A stretch of DNA of 64,000 bases from Anticarsia gemmatalis (lineage: Eukaryota > Arthropoda > Insecta > Lepidoptera > Erebidae): the NCBI RefSeq assembly GCF_050436995.1, contig NC_134754.1:2473001-2537000 (forward strand). Direction: 5' to 3'. Of this stretch, positions 33,964 to 44,012 are shown piece after piece (the stretch's first letter is position 1; each line of letters starts with the position of its first letter). The position numbers were made by a program, and so were the translations under genes. The notes under the pieces are model-generated. The model was given only the letters and a program-made list of their open reading frames with translations. It had not been told where the DNA came from and made no database searches.

Positions 33964-35822
33964 ATTATCTAAAAAAAACTGTAATAAACCGTCATTAAAT
34001 TACTTAGACCAACACATACCTTAATATACATCAAAAGTGTATGTCCTACTGTCAAACATAAACAAATCAATTTCTATTACAAACTCAAACGTCAAATGCA
34101 ACAGGAAGAGCTCATAAATAACCATAACGTTTTTATAAAACAGTCATTCACAGTCGACACCCACCTACAGGCCTAATTCTAAGAAAGCCGGCCGACACTG
34201 TGTTGAATAACAATATGAACGAAAGTGTCTCGCCGGAAACCACCGGTGAAAATCATGTACTACTGATAAACGTATACTTCTATTGTGTAATAGTTTGAAT
34301 ATTATTAAAGAGTTTTGAATGCTATGGTGTTATTGAATTGGAAGCCGGTTTCTGTTGTATTTTAGCACCGTCTTTTTGGTAAAACAATTTGTTTTGAATC
34401 AATACATTTGATGTTCTGAGAAAGAGAGAGAGATATTAACTGCCGATATCTTTTAAATAATATTTTAAATAATTTTAAATAAAGTTTGGATAATATGATG
34501 GGACGACGAAAAATTTATCCTAAAAGTAAAAAGATATTTAAGTTTAAAATATAGCTATTAGAATTGAACAGTAAAGTTAGAAAGACATCCTTAGATTATT
34601 TCAAAGTACTTTTTTTCGCATACTTAAAACGCAATGTCTTATTTCGAAACAAAATAACATTGGCTACAAATAAAACGATCTTCTTTAAGTTAACGTGCAA
34701 TAAAACAATTACAAAACGACTTTCTGTACTACCGCCAAACCGTTCCTTAATCGTATGCTCTCTTAACCACGAATCCACGTTGTAATCTTGCATAATGAAT
34801 TAATTACCCCACATATACGGTCATAAGCCCTTATTTGTACAATAACACGTTTAATTGTTTCTACTACTGTTTGTAGGTTAGTTTTTTCTATAACCGAATG
34901 AAATATACACACGGCTGAATAGACACCTGAATAATGTATGAACTTATAAAATATAGCTGTTCCTTTTGTATTTGAATATGAACTACTTTGGAAGTCACGA
35001 TGTAGGGAAATTGTTCTGCTAGATAAATTTGGCGTATCTAGTATGTAGTGACAGGCTACAGTCTAACATGTTCGCGGTAATTATGTTATGTCGGTTTCCC
35101 TGTCATGCTCAGTGGAAACACGAAAGTAATTTTGTCTGATTACAGTATTAAGTAGTAGTTTTATAATGAATTTATAGGAACTTATTGAGCGTCTTTCTTT
35201 CCACAGTATTCTTATGAAAAATTGTTACATTAGTGCCTTTTAAAACAAGCTTTATTTTAATGCTAACTCTGTTCTTGTACCATAGACAAATATTAGGCGA
35301 CACTTTACGGCTACATTACAGCCAAAACAAATATAATTTTAATACTATTTATAGTTTGCTACTTGTCTAAAACCTTCACAATAATATATTTAGTCCACTA
35401 CCTTTTGTTGTACTAAAGTAAAGCGATCCGTTACCGCGGTTGCGAATCAAACCTGTTGTGGTCCGATCAACTTTCATAGTGGGACATGAGAACATGTTTT
35501 GAGACAATTTTGTGTAATATAGGCTTCCATCAGTCTCTCTGTATCCATGCAACCGCAAATGTCGACAGCGTATTGCTTGTTTTATGAAGCATTATTGAAA
35601 TGATGAAAGCTTTAATAGTGCATGTAAGGTATACTTTTAAGCACTTATGTTCTGTAATCGGCAGGTTGTAGTATAAATATTGTCTTCTTAATACACATCA
35701 TGGATAAAAATAGAAATTGCAATTTGCTATCCCTATAAGAAAAGACGTTGAAGGTCCCTTAACTTTATAGTGTAAAATAGTCTCTAGTAAATTCTTCACA
35801 AAATAATGCATAGTATAATGTA

Positions 35823-36084
35823 CTAGCTGACCCGCGCAACTTCGCTTGCGTCAAATAAGAGAGATTAGGTCAAAATTTTCGCCGTTTTTGTAACATTTTT
35901 TATTGCTACTCTGCTCCTATTGGTCGTAGCGTGATGATATATAGCCTATAGCCTTCCTCGATAAATGGGCTATCTAACACTGAAAGAATTTTTCAAATCG
36001 GACCAGTAGTTCCTGAGATTAGCGCATTCAAACAAACAAACAATCAAACAAACAAACTCTTCAGCTTTATTATATTAGTATAGA
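35823..36084 (-). mobile_element. Non-autonomous Helitron, copy 1
   Basis: Read on the minus strand, it begins TCTATACTAATATAAT and ends GCGCGGGTCAGCTAG, with a hairpin CGCAA-GCGAAG-TTGCG about ten bases before the CTAG end. This is the Helitron signature: 5'-TC, and a 3' hairpin plus CTRR. The host bases are A before and T after, as expected for A^T insertion. Length is 262 bp, with no coding capacity. It closely matches copy 2 at 48247. Confidence 0.85.
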
Positions 36085-38786
36085 TAGATAGATTGTACCG
36101 TATTGATACAAGGTAGATGAAAATTGTACTACACAGGTCTGCATAGTTTTACATAGCAGCCTCGGTTTGGTAACGTTGCTATGGAAATCGTACCGCAATA
36201 GTTCGTTAACCAAAAGTCTGATTACAAATACTATAATTAAATCCCACCAAATCCAATCAATAGAACATTGTAAAGCAATTCATAATTACGTTGATATGTA
36301 ATTTTATTGTTTTCGCACCCAATAACAAGTATATTGTAAGAACTCGTGTGAATTTCTATTACTTTACGTTAACGCAATTGTAGTTAGTGGCCTGTAATTA
36401 GGTTCTTGGGAGACCTTTGATTTTGCGCGAGGTTTTTCTTTTAGCGGAAGAAATGGATGCCTGTAATTGCGTTTTTTACAGTATATAAATTATTTCAAGA
36501 TCTTCGTTCCTAGTTGTTGTTTCTTTCAAGCTATTTTTTAATTTTAAATCCTGGTCCCAAGTCTGTAAAAAGTAGCTTCATTGTAAAATCTTAACTATAC
36601 GTAAATAATTTTCATAGGCACGATAAAAAGTGTGGTGATTGCATATCAAGTGTGTAAACTTTTTATAAAGAACTTTATTCTTTCTACTTTCGGGATTCGA
36701 AAACTACCACCACATTTACTAGGTATTATTTTTATAAACGGGAAAAACTGGTTACCATTCGGTTCAAATCAAAGGTATACTAAAGTACATAAAAGTGAAA
36801 ATTCATTGCAAAACAAGAACTGTGAAAACTGACAAGCGTTTGCGAGTCAACAAAACAGTGTCGAGTTCAACTGTCAGTCAGGCGTAGTGTGTGAATACGG
36901 AACCATTACGTTACATAATTGTATGCCTAATGAGAAACTATCGTTTCAATGTTTCCGCGTATTTCATTCAGATGTTACTGATACCTTTTGTTATGAGTGC
37001 TAGAGTTTGCACGCGACTTCGTCCTCTCTCTCTCTCTTACTGGCTATTGGTACCAAATGGTGGTGAGTTCAGCCTTCCTCTACTCTTCGAGGTCATGGAT
37101 TCGGACACGGTTCTCACTCGGAACAATTATTAGTTCATAGTACAGATCGCGATCCACAAATAGTTGCTACGGGTAAGAGTGTACTTTGTGTCTGTTTGTC
37201 TGATTGTATGTTTGTAAAAGTCCCCGCAACACAAGAATAATTCTTAGTGCGGGAGTTGTCATTAAAAATTTGGGTACCGTCAATCGTCATTTAAGGTATT
37301 TTTAATATTTTGTATAAGTCTACTAAAGCTGTGTATTGAGTATCTCAAATTCATTCGTGCAGTTAAATTATTGATTAGAATGTAAAAACGTAAACGTTTT
37401 TAAAAATGGTTTAGAGTAAGACAAGATGATTTATCTGTACAATTAGATTAATGATGCACTTATTTTCGTGAATTTAATCGCAACGGTTAGCGTGACGTTT
37501 GTAATTAAATTATAATCGTTAGCCATATATCTGTAATCAATACGCTAGTTATTATTTTACTGAACTAATTAAAACAGACTTCTCTTTGACTTTTTACGAT
37601 TACAATAACCTCGGGCTAAAATGAATTTTATGATTTCATAAAAACAAATATCGCACATTCTTTAATTAAGTAAAATAAATATTGATCATTAAAATGATTG
37701 CGAATCATTTTCAATAAACTTTCGTAGCAACTATGAAAGTAAAATTGTTTATACACCGAACCGTGCGTGACACAGGCACAAGCATTTCAATACATTTTTG
37801 GATAACTGGTGTTTATATTAAGCGTATCTATAGACATCCACGGATTTAATTACGTACCTATAAGCTTATGTGTATATTGTGTATACGTATCAGTTTCTAG
37901 GTTCGATTACCAGGCCGAGCAATTTTCAAATTTACTTACACTTTTCTTTAACTTACAAGTAGCTGCATTATCCCTGAATGCTATAGACTATAAATCCTAA
38001 ATTTTAAGCCTTATACAATTAGTTAAATTTAAGTTATCACATTATCCTTCAACTACTGATAAGAAAGAGCGGTACTTTGTAATCGCTTGCATGTGAAATC
38101 AGTTACAACTGCAAGGCTGTTGTTTACGTCCAATTGTGTAATTTATTCAGCACTTACTGTCAATACAGCGATAGTACGAAATAAGGGCGCACTACAACAG
38201 TTACGTAAAACACATTTAAATTAATCACTAGTAATTTACTGATTTGAGTTAAGTTTATGTGTTGGACTGTACATTTGTTCGACCGTAAAGTTGGCTTGTC
38301 TAGACCAGTGGTATCCAACCTTTTCGAAGGTAGAAGAAATTATTTTGTTGTATGTTAGACTCAGTGGTCTTGTGACCCAAGGGAGGAAAAAAAATCCTTT
38401 AGATCATAAGTTAATAAAATTACGGCACGTTTTTACCAATATTTTTTGCTATTTATCTGTCACACTAGGAAACAGAAATAGATCTATCAGATGATGATGA
38501 CTATTTTAATACCTTTGTACAAAGCTAACAAAGTCAAGGATATTAGAAGTTTAAATTGATCAGAAGACTACGTATATTGGTATAGTTGCAGACATAGATT
38601 TGACATTCGATTCTATTGGAACAAGATAATTGTTACTTCAATATTCGACGTCTAAATACATTTTTTTATCGATTTAAAACAAAACAAAACTAATCCAACA
38701 AATCGGAAGCGTATCGATACGAGATCAATAGGAAATGTGTTGCGTAACGATTATTATTTAGTTGTATAATTGTGCCTCAAGCATAT
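36085..38786. other. Non-coding DNA
   Basis: A CT run sits at 37022-37038. The stretch 36837-36900 contains CTGTCAGTCAGGCG, an initiator-like TCAGT, and a possible donor GGTAAGAG near 37171, so an untranslated exon is conceivable but unsupported. Confidence 0.45.
37885..37925 (+). repeat. Possible tRNA-derived SINE remnant (B-box-like)
   Basis: TAGGTTCGATTACCAGGCC resembles a Pol III B box. No A box at a fitting distance and no cloverleaf, so it is not a tRNA gene. A similar word lies inverted near 55214. Confidence 0.3.
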
Positions 38787-39427
38787 CCCAACTAGCACAC
38801 AAGCTGCTTATACAGTCGTTATACAGCCTGATAGTTGCATAAGAGTCGTTCAAATGCTGTACAATTCTCTATAAGTTGTATACTAGCTATTTAAAAAACC
38901 CTTTAACAGCTAGGCGGGACAGTAGCCGTTTAGTAGGAAACTAATGACTTATAGTGATATATGAGCATGTAATTGCATCGCTAGACAGCCTAGGGAAGTA
39001 TAACTGAGTTAATGGAATCTTCTATAACACCGTTAACTGTATAAGGGGACTTTAGGAGATAAAGGAGTTTAAACGGAGTTATGCGTTGCGCTTATAGCGC
39101 TCAAGAGCGTAAATAAGCTTTTTGTAATGCCTTAGGTTCTATAACAGATTTTTTTAGGGCTAGTGTATTACTCATCTATAAAAGAGTTGCGTAGGTCTTT
39201 AATAGCGCCTTGAGCGTTATATCAGATATTTATATGGCTTCTGTACGGCAAATAGATGTATAAGGTATCATTCGAAACATTTTTACAGCCATGGGGATTA
39301 CAGAATTATGTTAAGCACCTAAAGCGCTATAACCGAGTAATATACCTTTATACTAAAGCTTAAAATTATTATCATAATATATTTACATAGGTGCAGTGGT
39401 GGTTCAGTCTGTCAACTGTTTTTAAAG

Positions 39428-39836
39428 AATAAATAAAATAAAATAAAATAAAATAAAATAAAATAAAATAAAATAAAATAAAATAAAATAAAATAAAATA
39501 AAATAAAATAAAATAAAATAAAATAAAATAAAATAAAATAAAATAAAATAAAATAAAATAAAATAAAATAAAATAAAATAAAATAAAATAAAATAAAATA
39601 AAATAAAATAAAATAAAATAAAATAAAATAAAATAAAATAAAATAAAATAAAATAAAATAAAATAAAATAAAATAAAATAAAATAAAATAAAATAAAATA
39701 AAATAAAATAAAATAAAATAAAATAAAATAAAATAAAATAAAATAAAATAAAATAAAATAAAATAAAATAAAATAAAATAAAATAAAATAAAATAAAATA
39801 AAATAAAATAAAATAAAATAAAATAAAATAAAATAA
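39428..39836. repeat. (AAATA)n microsatellite, about 82 units
   Basis: About 410 bases of near-perfect AAATA pentamer repeat. It opens a meaningless frame on the minus strand (repeating FYFIL). Its position inside the transposon suggests that it expanded after the element formed, or from an internal A-rich seed. The length in the assembly may not be exact. Confidence 0.97.
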
Positions 39837-40494
39837 TATTCAACGACTGACCCCTAAAAGTACGAGTAAAATGCTGGTGTGCGACCAAAACAGTTATATT
39901 GAAGCACTCCTATGCCACAACTGCAAAACCTTGAGGTCTACAACAGCAAACACTAGAGCCTTTGTACAGCTTAAGGCGCTAGAGCAGATGTAACCAACTC
40001 TGAGAGCTGCTTGATCGAGACGCCATTATAGCATTGGGTAAACATATTTTTTGAGGTTATTACGATCTTTTGAAGATCATATAAATCTATAGCCTGGTAA
40101 CGTTAACATAATTAAAATCATTTTTTATTACCTATAACCCTAATTAAATTATCTGTAACCCTCAAAGTCTTATTTATGTTCAAAATACAATTTCCAAATC
40201 CACATATCTATATAATTTTTGCACTTAAAACTGAATATTTTGAGGGCGCATGAAAATATTGACGATAATATACATATATATTGACAGCAAACTGGAACTC
40301 GCACTTTCATATCACGTACACAAAGAAATAAAAGCGATAGACTACTTGTTATTTTAATAATCCAATCCGTAAAAATAAAATGTCTCCTCATTTGTCACTG
40401 ATGATTCATTTTAAAAAAATATATTTAGTTTACACCATAATAAACCGACTATATTACTAATTTAGAGCGTTAGCATTTATAACCGTTACACAGT

Positions 40495-40651
40495 AGCGCT
40501 AAAATATGGTAAAGGTGGTATAATCGCGCTGCAAGAGCTTTTTCGAACGCTCGTGGCGCTAACCACCTCTGTACAACAGCTGGTAAGCGCCACGAAGCTG
40601 CGAAAAAGCTCTTGTAGCGCGATTATACCACCTTCATCTTATTTTAGCGCT
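40495..40651. repeat. 157-bp hairpin inside the transposon
   Basis: Arms of about 71 bases (40495-40565 and 40581-40651) pair with roughly nine mismatches by eye. The outer ends are AGCGCT and the inner word is GTGGTATAATCGCGCT. The loop is about 15 bases. An RNA copy would form a long imperfect stem. Confidence 0.85.
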
Positions 40652-40873
40652 CCTGTATTACTACTATACTACGTACTATTATAATTACTATTTACGACCA
40701 CTGTAGATCCAATGTCGAGCTATAAGCTGGACAGTATGGGCCTATTTGACGCTACAAGAGATCTGTAGCCGCTTATAGAACCACTATACTTCTTACTAAG
40801 GAGCCTAAGGCGTTATAAAAATCCTTTAACCGGCCATTGTGCAGCTTGTTATAGCGCTTGTGTGCTAGTTGGG

Positions 40874-41689
40874 ATATTATGAGGATATGAATATGTGCAG
40901 TCATGTGCCGTTTGATAAACGATGAATAAATGTTAGAGAGTGTACACACTCGTTATGAGAACGTGATGTAGAATATACTATATTTTTATTGCTATAGGTC
41001 ACTGGTTAAGATTATAAAGCATTAGTTTGTTGAGCAAGGGAAGAGTTTTCTAATTATAATTCAAACAAACAGAAGCATATTTTCTCTGCAAGAGTGTCTC
41101 ATGAAATAGTGTGCAATATGCATCTTGAGAATAAAATGGACGTAAGTGCTAATATGTGTCATATGACTTGTGCTTACTTCGCTATAGATGTTAATCGCTT
41201 CATATAATTGGCGGTAAAGACTAGTTATATTGTTATACTCTATTTTTTTAGGCATTTTAACTGAAGGATGAGATCATAAGATCGTTACCGCACTGCTTAA
41301 AAAAAAACCAAACATTTTCAATCTTTGCAAAGAACAGCAAATATGTAACAGCTGATAGAAAAGTTTCTACCATTCAGTACAAAGGTACTTTATCCAAATT
41401 AAACGGCATAAAGCCCGAGGCACAATCGTGTTGTTAAATAAAACATGTCAGATACATTTAAGAATAAAACATAATGAATTAATGATTACACAATGTGACG
41501 CCCGAAGCCAACAGATACACAATTACTTTATAATAAGAGCTTTTGATTTATATCACACATTTGCATATTGATGTGTTCTCGATCGTGTTTGTACTGGGTT
41601 AGTAGTGTTACATTCTGTTTTTTAATTTATAATAAAACGTTTTTGAATCTGGATCGATGAATATTGATTATCATATGGCTCTACGGCTA
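40874..41689. other. Non-coding DNA
   Basis: No feature recognised between the transposon and the next repeat. Confidence 0.5.
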
Positions 41690-42495
41690 TTAGCTAGGCT
41701 AGCATACAGCTGTAGTCATAGCTGTATGGTTTTGCTAGATACATATGAATGTTCTTAATTTTTTGAATCGTTTCTATTACTATATACCTTTGGGAAGGCG
41801 TTATTTTACAGATACAGATCTGGGGGCACGGAAGTGCCCCCGCAAGTCGAGCAAAAAAAAAGCGGCACGGCCGTAACATCCTTTTCTCGAAGCAATTCGG
41901 GCTATTTTTGACACCCCTATAATTTCGTTGTGGATAAAACAAGAAGCCTGGATTTTCAGCAACTAATCAATCATTGTATAAACACGGTATATTTAAAATT
42001 TCAGTCAATTTGAACCAGTAGTTAAAGAATGACAACTTGTTAAAATTTTGTATTTTGTCACTCACTGATTCACTGACTCACTGACTCACCGATCATCAAA
42101 AGTCTAAGGTACTTCTAGCAGACTTAGAAGCTTAAAATTTAGAATACAAATAGGGTTTAGTGTCTTAATCATGGGAAAAATTTAATATTTTCTAATTTCG
42201 GTCCAATTTTCTAAATACATCAACTGCAACAATAACTTTGTAATCCCATATAAATGTATAAAATTACAAGGTTACATTTGCAGTTAATGAATTATTATTA
42301 CTGTAGGAAATAAAATAAATAGGTGTAAATAGGTACCTACTATATGAGGCATAACGGGAGGGGGTATAGGGTGGGTAAGGGTGTTTAGCCCAAGAAACTG
42401 AACAACATTCCCATAGGAAAATATGTTGAATTATGAAAAAAAAAACGTCTTTCCATACAAATTGGACTTATGTTCGCTCTACAAAAAGAAGTGAG
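41690..42495. repeat. Interspersed repeat with GNRA hairpin and CACTGACT tandem
   Basis: The stretch has marks of a repetitive element: a perfect 8-bp stem GGGGGCAC/GTGCCCCC with GGAA loop (41822-41841), a poly-A run (41855-41863), and tandem CACTGACT-like octamers (42059-42090). It runs into the left arm of the inverted repeat. It looks like a known type of moth repeat, but I cannot name the family. No coding frame is seen. Confidence 0.5.
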
Positions 42496-42687
42496 ATGCC
42501 ATCAAAAACATTCCGTAAAAACCTCAAGTCTCGCCGTAAAAAGTTGTGAGATCTATGTAATACCAAGTCGATTAATCTATTTAGTCTCCACTTAAAGGAC
42601 CTTCTGTCTTAAGTTATTACGTATGTTAGTATCATGCCAATTAAAAAAAAATACCTTTAAAACAAATAGATCGACTTGGTCATCGCA
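42496..42687 (+). repeat. Left arm of 469-bp inverted repeat
   Basis: This arm starts ATGCCATCAAAAAC and ends CATCGCA. It is the reverse complement of 42774-42964 with few mismatches; the loop is 86 bases. Its outer part continues the interspersed repeat that lies to its left. Within the arm a smaller inverted pair surrounds CCAAGTCGATTAATC and AGATCGACTTGG. Confidence 0.9.
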
Positions 42688-42773
42688 AGAAAACACAAAT
42701 TCGCCATTAACATTTCAGAAGCATTAACTTCTCGTCATGCTGTGTAGTGCGATACATACTAATAATTAAATCA

Positions 42774-42964
42774 TGCGATGGCCAGGTCGGTCTATTTGTT
42801 TTAAAGGTATTTTTTTTAATTGGCATGATACTAACATACGTAATAACTTAAGACAGAAGGTCCTTTAAGTGGAGACTAAATAGATTAATCGACTTGGTAT
42901 TACATAGATCTCACAACTTTTTACGGCGAGACTTGAGGTTTTTACGGAATGTTTTTGATGGCAT
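42774..42964 (-). repeat. Right arm of 469-bp inverted repeat
   Basis: Mirror of 42496-42687, ending TTTTTGATGGCAT. The few differences from the left arm lie mostly near the loop, so the outer stem should be nearly perfect. Confidence 0.9.
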
Positions 42965-43554
42965 ATAAATATATATGCAGATAGTTTATATTCGACTCTT
43001 AAATTATATTGTTATTCTGTTAGAACTTACTTAACGTCAGTTCCTTTCGTAAGAGACAAAATAATGTGACTTCGATCGAATCTCAAATTTTATGGGATTC
43101 GTTATTCAAGTTATTAGTGACGGCAATAAATTGGAGAACACGATTGCAGGACTGAATTATTTTAACATAAACTGAGTAAATGCTACGGCTAGATACTTAG
43201 TAACAAACTCTTATGTCACGCAAGGAAAACCCCCGTAGATAATGCTTATCTATATTATTTTATGGTAGCCAATACAAAAAATGGGGAAAAACAGATAAAA
43301 CAATTGACGACTTTCTTTTATTAGATTTTTTTTAATAATAACAAATAAACAATCAAAACAATAGTACTTTAGATTTTTGACCGGATGTTCACTTACGATA
43401 TTACTACAAAACCATTTTTGGAGACTAAGATCCCGACACAAAGCGACTCCTTTGTTCAGTGAGATATCGGATAGAACCAGTCACCATTCATTCACATCCA
43501 AAACTATAGTCCATCATCCGAAAATCCGATGTTGTCGATAAAATAACGTGCTAT
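42965..43554. other. Non-coding DNA before the CpG cluster
   Basis: No feature recognised; one chance minus frame at 43250-43441. Confidence 0.5.
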
Positions 43555-43655
43555 TACGATAGTATCGGTTGCGGTCGCGCTGTCATTCACCCGCGTCGGC
43601 GGCCGCTCACTGCACCGTACTCTTGCGCAATACGACACCCGATCTTTCTGCGTTT
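43555..43655. promoter_or_regulatory. CpG-rich promoter-like cluster
   Basis: About 100 bases are dense in CG dinucleotides (GGTCGCGCTGTCATTC, CGCGTCGGCGGCCGCTC), in contrast to the flanks. It resembles an insect promoter or 5' UTR; a possible donor lies on the plus strand near 43720. Strand and gene are unknown. Confidence 0.3.
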
Positions 43656-43739
43656 AATTGCATATTGTCATTGATTTATGTATCATCATGTGAGACCACA
43701 CGGATTTGGGTTAAGTTGAGGTAAATTAATTTGATTGAT

Positions 43740-44012
43740 ATGTTAACTATGACATTAGTTTCTTACATAAAAATCATCAAGTGTCCTGTAGTTTGTTGCT
43801 TTTTGGCAAGTGGTTTAAAATGTTTGGTAAAGAAATTTAAATCAACTTTTGCAAAATTAACAACTACGCGTGTCTGTGATCACGAAATCTGCAAGGATGA
43901 ATATATTTTAAATAAAATAACGCCCAAAAAAACAATGTGTGAAAAAGTCAAACTGTTGAAATATGAATTTCACAACAATAGAACATGCTTTGTAAATCCG
44001 TCAGAAGGTTAA
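43740..44012 (+). CDS. Unrecognised 90-residue ORF beside a CpG-rich patch
   Basis: From ATG 43740 it reads MLTMTLVSYIKIIKCPVVCC, a hydrophobic, Cys-containing start, followed by a Lys-rich, Cys-containing body ending FVNPSEG at TAA. It could be a small secreted or membrane peptide. It lies about 85 bases after a CpG-rich patch (43555-43655) and just after a possible donor (GAG GTAAAT near 43720). No family is recognised, and chance is possible at this length. Confidence 0.2.
   Translation: MLTMTLVSYIKIIKCPVVCCFLASGLKCLVKKFKSTFAKLTTTRVCDHEICKDEYILNKITPKKTMCEKVKLLKYEFHNNRTCFVNPSEG

Larger units (their letters stand above)
32091..35822. other. Non-coding DNA around MITE and repeat copies
   Basis: Beyond the elements at 32805 and 33879, frames at 33102, 34564 and 34596 overlap on both strands and show no protein features. 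Confidence 0.5.
38787..40873. mobile_element. Non-autonomous DNA transposon, 2.09 kb, 18-bp TIRs
   Basis: CCCAACTAGCACACAAGC at 38787-38804 is exactly inverted at 40856-40873. Both ends are flanked by ATAT, which is palindromic, so the target duplication could be ATAT or a part of it. The interior has no transposase. It is rich in AGCGCT and GCGCTATAA-like words, holds an AAATA microsatellite (39428-39836) and a 157-bp hairpin (40495-40651). The superfamily is unknown from the ends alone. Confidence 0.8.

Noticed and set aside
37885..37925. tRNA gene
   Set aside because: Only a B-box-like word is present; no A box or cloverleaf can be drawn.
39412..39888. 158-codon minus-strand open frame
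   Set aside because: It is the translation of the AAATA microsatellite (repeating FYFIL) and has no coding meaning.
41822..41841. GC hairpin as a Helitron 3' end
   Set aside because: No CTRR terminus follows at the expected distance on either strand.
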